From the NCBI GenBank assembly GCA_030386875.1, contig CM059559.1, positions 66,602,392 through 66,666,391 on the forward strand: a stretch of DNA of 64,000 nucleotides, read 5' to 3'. Shown piece after piece: positions 10,244 through 18,980 of this stretch. Every line of letters starts with the position of its first letter. Position 1 is the stretch's first letter. This DNA comes from Morinoia aosen. Lineage: Eukaryota > Arthropoda > Malacostraca > Amphipoda > Talitridae. Position numbers and translations under genes: made by a program. The notes under the pieces are model-generated. The model did no database searches, was not told where the DNA came from, and saw only the letters and a list, made by a program, of their open reading frames with translations.

Positions 10244-11288
10244 ACTTCATGCTAAAACTCTGAGTGATTTGGTAGTTAGAGACGTAATGGCAAACAAGCT
10301 GTACGTGGACAACCTAATTTTTACAACCAATAGTCCCGAGCTTGCGCTTGACACTTTTCAGCGCGCTAACAAAGCATTTAAAGAGAGCGGCTTTCCTTTG
10401 CGTCAGTGGCAGTCTAATAGCTCTGATCTTTTGTCCCAGATTGACCCTGCTCTTTGTAACGCCAGTGCGCACTCTAGAGTGCTGGGTTATAACTTTAATT
10501 CTTCTTCTGATTCTCTTTCCATATCTGTAAAAAGTTTGAATCCTTCCTGTAAAACTCGTAGGAGTATGCTGTCGGAAATTGCTTCTTTGTATGACCCTTT
10601 AGGGATTCTATTACCATTCTCTGTAAGAGGTAAACTCATTTTGCATAAGTTAACACCGTTGAGACTTGGCTGGGATCAAGACGTTCCAGATGATATATGT
10701 AAAGAATGGCGTAACTATTGTCAGGAGTTTTCTGAGTTGCATGAATTTGAGTTCCCTAGGATGAATCTAGTTGAAACTGAGAAAATTGACCTTGTCATTT
10801 TTTGTGATGCTAGTGCGAGCGCTTTTGGAACCTGCATGTACGGTGTCCAAAAGGAGCGCAGCTCGCTAATCTTCTCTAAAGTCAAAGTTTCACCTCCTAG
10901 ACAAAGAACGCTTCCTTCTCTTGAACTTCTGGCTGTGTATCTTGCTTATCAGTGTCTTGTATCTGTAATGTGTGACGTTAACTTTCCTTATAAGGTCGCA
11001 AGTATAACTTTTCTCACCGATGCCCAGGTTACACTGGCTTGTTTATTGAGTGGTAAACCTCCACGAAAGAACGTGTTTGTCAGTAATAGGATTAAAGATA
11101 TAGACAGCATGCACCAGACGTTGGAAGGTGAAACTTCTGCTTCTTTCCATTATGAATATGTTCCTACCATGTTCAACATGGCAGACTTATTAACTCGAGG
11201 TATTAAAGTAACAAAGTTTCTCGAGAATAAGACAGTATGGTTGGAAGGTCCTGCCTGGATCCGAGAAGGTAAGGACCAGTGGCCCTAG
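10240..11288 (+). pseudogene. pol: BEL/Pao pol, middle part: RT motif C, connection and RNase H
   Basis: It starts at the right TTAA (10240-10243) and continues the RT in the frame of the 5' part. RT motif C reads 'YVDN' around 10304-10315, a BEL/Pao-type variant of YxDD. A Pao-type connection region follows ('SLYDPLGILLPF'), then an RNase H-like domain with the catalytic-type 'CDASASAFG' near 10803. The frame ends at a TAG (11286-11288), and the same frame stays open beyond it into the integrase. This stop is therefore a single point nonsense mutation. Confidence 0.85.
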
Positions 11289-13127
11289 GGACACCTGGGT
11301 TGCATTCCCCATCAATTTGTTTTCGCTGCATGTATTAATGCTAATATTGTTCCTCCGTGTGAAGCTCCTCTTCTGGAGATTGAACGCTTCTCCTCCTATC
11401 CCAAATTACTAGGTACGATGGAGAAAGTGTTTAAAGCTGTCGCTATTTTTCGACGTGCAGATTTGGGCAATGCAAAATTGCGAGCCTTCATTTTTCTAAT
11501 TTCTTCTATGCAAAGTAAATACTTTGCAGGCGAGCTCGAGGCCTTAAAAAATAAAAGTCCTCGGCCGCCTCTGTTAGTTAGAACCTTTAATCTTTTCCTT
11601 GATTCGCACGGTCTCATTCGATCTAACGGTCGTATTGCAAACGCTGAAGAATTAGATTATAACACTCGAAACCCCATTTTACTGTCTTGTTCTTCTCACT
11701 TGACCAATTTGTTAATTTTGCATACTCATAAACTTCTTAACCATCAAGGGCTCGATATCACCGTTCAAAAGCTTAAGCTGGACGGTTATGTCTTGCAACG
11801 CTGTAAGCGTACTGTGCGCGGCGCGTTGGCTAAATGCACGGTGTGCAAGAAGCTAAACACCAAAGCGTTTTCATATCCTGATCCTCCTGCTTTGCCTGAC
11901 TCTCGTACTAATTTCGTAAGGCCCTTTGCCACAACCGGCATGGACTTCTCTGCCCACTTTTGGGTATTAGACCCTTTTGGTCACAAACAAAAGGTTTATT
12001 TACTATTATTCACGTGCTTTCAAATTAGAGCTCTCCATATCGAACTTCTTCCTTCCATGACTTTGGAGGAATTCTGTTTTGCCTTTATTCGTTTTACAAA
12101 CGAAAAGGGCATTCCTAACACTGTATATTCTGACAATGCTAGAACTTTCACCGCCGCTCCCGATCTTTTATCGGAAGTGTTAACTTCCTCTTTGTATGAA
12201 GAGCGGTTTCGCCCTTTTAATATAAAGTTCAAAACTATCCCAATCTACAGTCCTCAATTTGGAGCGATTTGGGAACGTCTGTTTAAGTCCATAAAGGACT
12301 GTGTGTATAAACTTTTTGGCCGTAGCACCTACTCCTATTCTTCTTTCCTTACTGTCATTTCTGATATTTCTCTCAACCTTAATCGGCGTCCTCTCTCTTA
12401 CACTGAGATGGGGGACACGATCTTACCTATAATGCCTATTCAATTCCTTCAACTATATCCTACATCTAATTCTTTAATTCTGTCCGATGAGCTTCCGGAC
12501 TTGGAGACCGACGATGTTGAACGTCGCGAGTATTTGCTCTCACTTTTGGAGAGACGCGATGTCATGGTTGCCAAGTTCCGGGAGCTCTGGTATACTCAAT
12601 ATTTAATTTCCTTGCGAGGTCCATATCCTCTGAAATCTATACCCTTTAACAATAAACTATTATCTGTGGGTCAAGTGGTACTTGTGAAACACCCTATAAA
12701 ACCCAGACCATTTTGGGCCTTGGCTCGCATCAGTGCTTTGCTCCCTGGTCGCGATGGCAAGGTCCGTGTTGTGCGAATTATTAGAGCTGACAACTCTGAA
12801 AGCGCCATCAAAGTCTCGCTACTATACCCGCTGGAGTTAGCTGTCACTGATCCTACTCCAGAGGAGGTGTGGGATAGCGTAGAAGGGAGTAGTTCGGGCG
12901 AGGAATTGCACCCTCGTTTCGAACCTCCCGAGAGTTTTGAAACTCAAAGGAGTAGTTCTACCTTTGAACACCCTGGAGGTCAGCCTCTTACTTCTTCTTC
13001 CTCTGACACGGATTCTTCGGCCTTTTCCGAAGAACCCGTAGCTACTTCTGCTGACCGTCCTAGAAGGCAAGCGGCGCGTCAGCAGCGTAGTAAGTTAACC
13101 TATTTAATTAAGAAAGGGCAATTGTAA
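11289..13127 (+). CDS. pol: BEL/Pao pol, 3' part: integrase
   Basis: This 3' section would insert the element cDNA into the genome. It is open from the TAG at 11286; the first ATG is at 11418, giving 569 residues to the TAA at 13125. An HHCC zinc-binding domain is visible ('HTHKLLNHQG', then 'CTVCKKL'). The DDE core follows: Asp in 'TGMDFSA', Asp in 'YSDNART', Glu in 'AIWERLFK'. A C-terminal domain contains 'VGQVVLVKHP', and a Ser-rich acidic then basic tail ends the protein. The stop codon overlaps the start of the 3' LTR (13123). It is interrupted only by the upstream TAG. Confidence 0.87.
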   Translation, partial: GHLGCIPHQFVFAACINANIVPPCEAPLLEIERFSSYPKLLGTMEKVFKAVAIFRRADLGNAKLRAFIFLISSMQSKYFAGELEALKNKSPRPPLLVRTFNLFLDSHGLIRSNGRIANAEELDYNTRNPILLSCSSHLTNLLILHTHKLLNHQGLDITVQKLKLDGYVLQRCKRTVRGALAKCTVCKKLNTKAFSYPDPPALPDSRTNFVRPFATTGMDFSAHFWVLDPFGHKQKVYLLLFTCFQIRALHIELLPSMTLEEFCFAFIRFTNEKGIPNTVYSDNARTFTAAPDLLSEVLTSSLYEERFRPFNIKFKTIPIYSPQFGAIWERLFKSIKDCVYKLFGRSTYSYSSFLTVISDISLNLNRRPLSYTEMGDTILPIMPIQFLQLYPTSNSLILSDELPDLETDDVERREYLLSLLERRDVMVAKFRELWYTQYLISLRGPYPLKSIPFNNKLLSVGQVVLVKHPIKPRPFWALARISALLPGRDGKVRVVRIIRADNSESAIKVSLLYPLELAVTDPTPEEVWDSVEGSSSGEELHPRFEPPESFETQRSSSTFEHPGGQPLTSSSSDTDSSAFSEEPVATSADRPRRQAARQQRSKLTYLIKKGQL

Positions 13128-14007
13128 CCCCTTTCAAACTATATGTAATGCGCAAAATTTATTATTAGTCCTTTCCAGTTTATGCTGGAAGGACGTTTGC
13201 ATGTACTTGTTTGTATTTCACGGAATTTTCTATGAAAACTCCGTCTTTTTCTTTTGCCGGGATTGTGTCGCAACTCCAGCCTTGCTTCCCCTTTTAAGAC
13301 CCTTGCAAGTTAATTAATATCTTGCACTATCGGGGACTAGGTCATTATTTAACCTCTAACTGACCAAAAAGATAAAACGCAAATTAAATATGACAAGCGG
13401 GCAATGGTTGGAGTGCTTCACCTTCCTGGCAGCAAAAATTAATGTCGAACAACCCTAAAGTGTTCGTTTGTTTGTTGCGAATCAATCCGAAGCCACAGCT
13501 GCGGATTCGAATCATCGTCGAAGAGGCAGCTCTCGCGAGTTGCATCTTCAGATTGAGACGAACTTTGGGGCCGAACGCACGTGTGCCTTGCGTGCTTAAA
13601 GCTCTTCCGGCCCTGCTTCTGGGAAGCTTAAATCCTGGACAGCCGGCTTCCAGTGGAGAATGTTCCCTGAACAAATTCTTCGAAGTTTCAGGTGAGCACT
13701 CTTGAATTATTGTCTAGCTTGTCAAAACTTAGTTTAGCGTTCCGAAAAGACTATGGTCTGTGCCAGTTAAAACTGGAAGTTGTCGCTTCTTGCCGGTAAG
13801 CGAGACAACCCTAAATTCTTCCCAGTTTGCCATTTTTATATGCAATTTTCTTTCACACTCCTGACCTTCTGCATTGACTCCTTTCCATCCCAGTTATATT
13901 CAAACACAAGCATTTTATGGTCACTATCATACAGTCAATTGCAGTTTTCCATTCTCTGCTTTGCTATGTATGCAAGCTATATCCTATTTTGACATTCAGG
14001 TCTACAA
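13123..14007 (+). repeat. Probable BEL/Pao 3' LTR; right end not determined
   Basis: It begins TGTAACCCC directly after a purine tract, as an LTR should. Without a 5' copy to compare, I cannot place its 3' end; it must lie before 14008, where the foldback target duplication starts. An open frame at 13384-13674 on the minus strand has no recognisable product. The rest shows nothing else. Confidence 0.5.
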
Positions 14008-14192
14008 TTTCATTCTGGTCAATGTGAAACGTGATGGGATCAAAGGAAATGGGAATTGTATTCCCAAGAATCATTAAAGGAACCCATTTAAGAACTGATT
14101 TATCTCTAGGGAAACGTAATCTACATAAAAACAGAATTATCAAGGAGGGTAAGAACATCTTTCAAGAAGTCATCTTTGTTTAAAAATAAAGC

Positions 14193-14220
14193 TTTCGAGT
14201 ACTACTACACTCATCATCAG
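14193..14220 (-). ncRNA. Hammerhead-ribozyme-like core, left PLE arm
   Basis: Read on the minus strand it gives CTGATGA, one T, a GAGT/ACTC stem with a GTAGTAGT loop, then GAAA: the conserved core of a hammerhead ribozyme. PLEs are known to carry hammerhead motifs in their terminal regions. The extra base before stem II also occurs in the tandem PLE of this window. Helix I and III and the cleavage site were not resolved. Confidence 0.55.
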
Positions 14221-14291
14221 TATCTGAAACGGAAAAGAAAAATAAACTTTACATCAGGAATTACAAGAGCACACATGTTAGTGAACAAAAC

Positions 14292-14726
14292 TTAATTAAG
14301 AACTTGAAGAGGAACAGATGAATCAGTTGCGTTTAGTGTTGGTTTAATCTGATGAATAAGGATGCTTTCTAATAATCTTATATCTTGTCTACTACTGTGC
14401 CCTATAATTTCAAAGTTATTCTGATTGATTGGGTGACCAGCTAAATGTGCATGATCTCTGATACTACTATGTAATGTTTGGTTGGTAGCTCTACCAGTAC
14501 GTACGGATATGCCCTTATGCTCTGCTATGCGCGTTACTAAGTGGCGAGTGGTCTCTCCACAATATGTAGCATTACACTGGCTACATGTATATTTATAAAC
14601 GACGCAACTTTGTAGAGACTTAGGCATCCTATCAGTAAACCGGAAGAAACTACCAACACTGAAACCATTGCGAAAAATAATTCTTGGATTGAGCTGTGGG
14701 TAATATTTGGACAGTAGCAATATCAC
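14292..14726 (-). pseudogene. PLE C-terminal fragment with GIY-YIG endonuclease, left copy
   Basis: About 144 codons, identical or nearly so to the C-terminus of the right copy at 15045-15479. It contains a GIY-YIG-type segment ('VVYKYTCSQC', then 'YCGETTRHLVTRIAEH') and the downstream Glu in 'LLESILIHQ', the nuclease domain that cuts target DNA for PLE insertion. The reverse transcriptase is absent because the copy is truncated where the two arms meet. It is not a functional gene on its own. Confidence 0.85.
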
Positions 14727-14732
14727 AAATTA

Positions 14733-15479
14733 ACCAATACTGGTCTGGGAATGAAGTTTAATAGTGCAATAAATGTTAACTTTAAGTACAACCTTGTTTC
14801 TGGTCTTGTAAATAGAGCTTTTAAAATCTGTTCAACGTATGACGCTTTTTCAGCCCGACTTGAGTATTTGCGTTCTTATTTTTGCCGTAACTGTTTCCCG
14901 CTCTCTGTCGTAGAAAAAATTTTCCGTGCAACCATTGAATGTAACCGCAAGGATAAGATGCCAAATTATGATGTGCAGAAAAAAATTTTATATATATCCG
15001 TTAACTATATGTCAAATGCATTAAATCACTATGTTAGGAAGGAATTAATATTGCTACTGTCCAAATATTACCCACAGCTCAATCCAAGAATTATTTTTCG
15101 CAATGGTTTCAGTGTTGGTAGTTTCTTCCGGTTTACTGATAGGATGCCTAAGTCTCTACAAAGTTGCGTCGTTTATAAATATACATGTAGCCAGTGTAAT
15201 GCTACATATTGTGGAGAGACCACTCGCCACTTAGTAACGCGCATAGCAGAGCATAAGGGCATATCCGTACGTACTGGTAGAGCTACCAACCAAACATTAC
15301 ATAGTAGTATCAGAGATCATGCACATTTAGCTGGTCACCCAATCAATCAGAATAACTTTGAAATTATAGGGCACAGTAGTAGACAAGATATAAGATTATT
15401 AGAAAGCATCCTTATTCATCAGATTAAACCAACACTAAACGCAACTGATTCATCTGTTCCTCTTCAAGTTCTTAATTAA
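14733..15479 (+). pseudogene. PLE 3' fragment (RT C-terminus plus GIY-YIG), right copy
   Basis: Open from the arm junction to a TAA at 15477; the first ATG is at 14751, giving 242 residues. It covers the end of the RT region (short 'TGLG' motif, then a helical linker) and the GIY-YIG nuclease ('VVYKYTCSQC', 'YCGETTRHL', 'LLESILIHQIK'). It is the same family member as the left copy and distinct from the 838-residue PLE at 25339. Lacking the catalytic RT motifs, it cannot be autonomous. Confidence 0.85.
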
Positions 15480-15550
15480 GTTTTGTTCACTAACATGTGT
15501 GCTCTTGTAATTCCTGATGTAAAGTTTATTTTTCTTTTCCGTTTCAGATA

Positions 15551-15829
15551 CTGATGATACTTCAGTCTCGGCGCTGGCAGTGGCGATTTTCTCTGTTGGG
15601 TATAGGAGAAAAATTCCAAGCACAATACCCCACCCCACCCAGGTGTCTGAAATGGGTACCGGTCTCGACCGGGGGAAAGCGTTATGGCGTCCTGGCGTTA
15701 GTTATAAGGCATTTGAAAATCCAATGTAAAAGGTGATATATGTATCAGGCTTGATTGGAAATAAAGCATCCGTAGATGCCTTCATTATCATTATCATTAT
15801 CATGATGAGTGTAGTAGTACTCGAAAGCT
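15551..15829 (+). ncRNA. Hammerhead-like motif of the right PLE arm, split by a SINE-like insert
   Basis: CTGATGA (15551-15557) is present, but stem II and GAAA (gagtgtagtagtactcgaaa) only resume at about 15806. The intact left arm shows that the two halves were contiguous. About 244 bp separate them. Confidence 0.5.
15559..15802 (+). mobile_element. SINE-like insertion, about 244 bp
   Basis: Absent from the otherwise matching left PLE arm, so it is a later insertion. It contains a segment resembling a Pol III B box (ggtctcgacc near 15661) and ends in a (ttatca)n simple tail (15781-15802). Length, internal promoter-like box and simple 3' tail suggest a SINE; I recognise no specific family. 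Confidence 0.6.
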
Positions 15830-16206
15830 TTATTTTTAAACAAAGATGACTTCTTGAAAGATGTTTTTACCCTCCTTGATAATTCCATTTAAGAACGTTT
15901 TACATAATGACATTCTGCTCGCTGATGCGTCATTTTTGAATTATTCAGCGTTGAATTTATACGTAAAATCGCTTTCCCGCGCAAAATGTGCAACACAGAG
16001 TATGACCAGGTTGGGTCGGGAAAGGCAAAGTTTTGATCATGAGGTGTTAAAGTTTTAGCCAGAACTTCATAGAAAAAAAAGAATGATGGATATTGTTAAT
16101 AAAATAATAAGAAATATTGTTATCAGTTAATAACACAAAAAAGTTAAAGTGCTATTTCTCGTATTTGGTGCTTTTGACGTTTTTTTCAGTCGTCATTATT
16201 ACGTTG

Positions 16207-16332
16207 TCACCTTCACAGTCAGCTCATAGATGGCACCACTTGGTACCGTCACCTTTACAGTCAGCTCATAGATGGCGCCACTTGGTACCGTCACCTTAAC
16301 AGTGAGCTCATAGATGGCGCCACTTGGTACAA
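16207..16332. repeat. Three tandem 42-bp repeats
   Basis: Units start at 16207, 16249 and 16291, each containing 'agctcatagatggc' and 'ccacttggtacc' with a few substitutions. They lie in the centre of foldback F1. Confidence 0.85.
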
Positions 16333-16667
16333 CTGCCGCAATCATGGAGCAGATGTAAACACAATTGTTAACATGACCTTAATAGGTTGCTTTCAACCTT
16401 TATTTATAATTTTCACTAGAAGAACTGTGGCTTCCCCTCACAACCCAATCTCTTTACGTTTGTAATGGGGGTTAGCTTCCGTTATTAATTTAATTATCTT
16501 CTGTTATTATTATAATTCCGCTTGGCGCGCCGCCTTCCTTGGCACGCAAAAGCCAAGTTCAAAGTTGAATAATTCTAAAATAATGCATCAGCGAGCAGAA
16601 TGTCATTCATGTAAAACTTTCATGTACAATTCTCATTTCCTTTCATCCCATCACGCTTCACATTGAC

Positions 16668-17157
16668 TTTCATTCTCATTTCAGAAATTAATCAATTTTT
16701 GTCCAGTTGAACTCACAGGCTTACCAAGTATACCAACATGGCCATTCATGTCATCCATCACAATTGGAGGACACCTGCAGTGTTCTCGTACAATCCTTTT
16801 AAATCACAAAAATTTTTACATTCAATTCATGAGCTAAAATCTGATCAGTTGCCATATAACATACAATCACAACGACACATTCTTTTTTTTGCATGCATTC
16901 TTTCACACTTAATAGCTAACAAATCTTCACTTTCAAGTTCATTTCCAACATGAATTTCTTATAATTTCCAATTTAGAGTATTCATATTAATCAGACCAAC
17001 ACCACTTCTTTTTGCCGACTTACACTTGCTAATGAATTCACAGTTTGCCAACAACTTGCTAATAAATACACAGACAAAATTTGCACAGTTCTATTAAAGC
17101 TGATGGCACTCAGCTACCATATTTTGGTACCTTTTTGGAATGAAAAGCTCTTCAAAA
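16668..17157. other. Spacer between F1 and LTR element A
   Basis: It holds the right target duplication of F1 (16668-16676) and the AAAA preceding element A (17154-17157). Otherwise I see nothing. Confidence 0.5.
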
Positions 17158-18961
17158 TGTCACGAAACTAAGGCACAGTGTTGGCCACGGCGATGATCAG
17201 GCGCCTCCACTGTGTTAGTTCGAATGGAGGACTCGAAACCTCTTTAGTAAGAGGGGAAAGATGAAGTTACAGAGCGGAAAACACAGAAAAAGGAAATGGT
17301 AGAACAGTTGGAAAAATAGAGAAAGTAAATACTGATCTGCTCACCCACACCAATACCTCAGTTCAACACAGGAAAATGAAACACTCAGTTAATGGTACAT
17401 TATTGATTACTTTATTTCAAGTTAACTAATGAACACGAAAAATCGTACGTTGAATTAACCACCAGTGCATGTTCAAACATATGTGTGGCAAAATGTGAGA
17501 AATGTTCACTGCAGCAATGCCCAACCTTTGCGTTACATATCACAATACCAGGGAATAGAAATGTTGGCACCTACCAATGCCAAAGCGCCCACTGCAAAGC
17601 GTAGCGCGTTTCACTGCACCAGCTCACCCCTACGCGCGTGCAATCAGCCTGCAACTTTCCTGTATGTAGTCGACCTGCTACTCAGTATGTGCACTGAGGT
17701 TAACTTGATGGAACTTGAGTCGACCCTCAGATGTTTTGCTATCCCGCTCAGCGTCATTTCGCTGAAGGTTGCCCCCAGGCTGCTTGAGATTTGAGAGCTG
17801 CAGAGGGCAACACGACTGCCCAGCTGCAAGGACAGCGCTCGGTTGCAGAGAGAACCCCCCGGTTGCGGAGGCCCAAATCAAACAAAACCCGCCTGTGAAC
17901 AATGATCATATTAAATAACTACACTCCACTTGAATCTTTATTCCTTGCAATGTCCCTACTTCAAATCGAATTGATTGAATTTTACACCCCTTTAATCCCC
18001 AAATCAATCATAAAATTTATTTATTTTCCCTCTAACAAATCACAAAGCAATCTTTTTTTCGGAATAAAAATGAAAACCATTTAGCCTACACTCCAATAGT
18101 TCAATAAGACACGAATATTCTGATTTCCCTCTAAGATATAATGTTATAATTCTTTCATTCCCCACATTAAAGTGAAACTCTAAACACGAGAACAATTCGA
18201 GAATAATCTAAAATGAAAACCCAAAAACTAATTTCAATATTAACAATGAAAATCACTGCGCCCCACCTAGACAACAACATCAATTGCAATAAAAATTGTC
18301 AACCATTAATACTTGAATCACTCCACTCTTTTTATGAACACAAATTTAATAAGCTGCATGTGAGTAGGATTCCTTTCACTTTTCTTACAAAGAACAAAGA
18401 ACAATGTCTCACCTCCCCCTCGAAGAACTCGCTGTCCTACATCTTGTCTCGCACCAGTCCACAGCAAAATAGACCGGTTACCCTACTCCTTCCTTTATGT
18501 ATACCTTCCCTCGAACAAAGATGCGCACCGTGCGCCTTGCTACACCCGTGAAAACTGAAAGTGACGTAGCGTTTCGCGATTGGCCAACCCTCAAGCGTCA
18601 CCTCACTATAATGACGTGTCCCTTACTTCACAATATTGCTACGCATATATCTCTAAAATAAACCCAGAAACCCCTGACTTCTTAACTCATATGAAATTCA
18701 ATTTTTTAACCCACTGTTTTCTGTGCTATGTATTCAAGTTGCCCTCGTCTTATTACGTGTGCAGTTTAGCGCACTAGCTTTTCAATTCAGCTTCGAAACC
18801 CCATACGTACTCCTCCTTGCTCCTGATGTACGTATGTACTTCACACCTTCCTATGCCTTTCGGTATGCTGCGCTGCGTCGACTCTGGAGCCGGTTGCTTG
18901 CCTATCCTTGCCTATCCTCTCTACGTATCTATGTCGTAACATACGTATCTATGTCGTAACA
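17158..18961 (-). repeat. 3' LTR of element A
   Basis: On the minus strand it begins TGTTACGACATAG and ends TTTCGTGACA. The first 20 bp (tacgtatctatgtcgtaaca on the + strand) are duplicated, at 18922-18941 and 18942-18961. It contains the promoter block also seen in the other LTRs (TATA-like 18494-18503, CCAAT complement at 18579-18583) and the acceptor-plus-open-segment near 17650-17890. It is uninterrupted at the site where the sister LTR holds a PLE (near 18346). Confidence 0.8.
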
Positions 18962-18980
18962 TATCCCTTCGCCCTTCGGA
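18962..18980 (-). promoter_or_regulatory. Polypurine tract of element A
   Basis: The minus strand reads ccgaagggcgaagggata immediately before the LTR start. It parallels 3287-3304 of element B and sets element A's orientation as minus. Confidence 0.65.

Larger units (their letters stand above)
5253..13127 (+). mobile_element. BEL/Pao LTR retrotransposon, interrupted by piggyBac
   Basis: The domain order gag (zinc knuckles), aspartic protease, reverse transcriptase, RNase H, integrase, with protease before RT and integrase last, plus a Pao-type RT, identifies BEL/Pao. Coding is nearly complete: one frame change between gag and pol, a single in-frame TAG at 11286-11288 and the piggyBac insertion. 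A purine tract (agaaagggcaat, 13111-13122) and TGTAACCCC at 13123 mark the start of a 3' LTR. No 5' LTR is apparent: TGTAACGCC at 5253 resembles the LTR start but is followed only 21 bases later by the gag start. Confidence 0.85.
14096..15884. mobile_element. Inverted pair of truncated Penelope-like elements inside F1
   Basis: Two 5'-truncated PLE copies are joined head to head: one reads leftward from about 14720 to 14096, the other rightward from about 14730 to 15884. Both carry the same 3' coding region and tail. The whole insert is flanked by the 12-bp direct repeat ccatttaagaac (14084-14095 and 15885-15896), so it entered as one event. The right copy is longer at its 5' side and also holds a SINE-like insert. 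Confidence 0.85.
14017..16667. mobile_element. Long foldback element F1 (MULE-like 9-bp duplication), carrying nested insertions
   Basis: It starts ggtcaatgtgaa and ends ttcacattgac, and is flanked by the 9-bp direct repeat tttcattct (14008-14016 and 16668-16676). The arms (14017-14095 plus 15897-15960; 16560-16667 inverted) share the phrase 'gacattctgctcgctgatg' with copies at 30768-32106. A 9-bp duplication and long inverted arms suggest a Mutator-like non-autonomous element; that class is inferred. No transposase is inside. Confidence 0.75.

Noticed and set aside
13384-13705. Overlapping open frames on both strands as genes
   Set aside because: They lie inside the probable BEL LTR, have no recognisable domain, and are explained by higher GC content.
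16207-16332. CRISPR-like array
   Set aside because: The units are contiguous without unique spacers, and the genome is eukaryotic.
17158-18961. Reading the long repeat as a plus-strand LTR
   Set aside because: The purine tract and the CCAAT-TATA order both point to the minus strand, and TGT/ACA ends are symmetric so they do not decide orientation.
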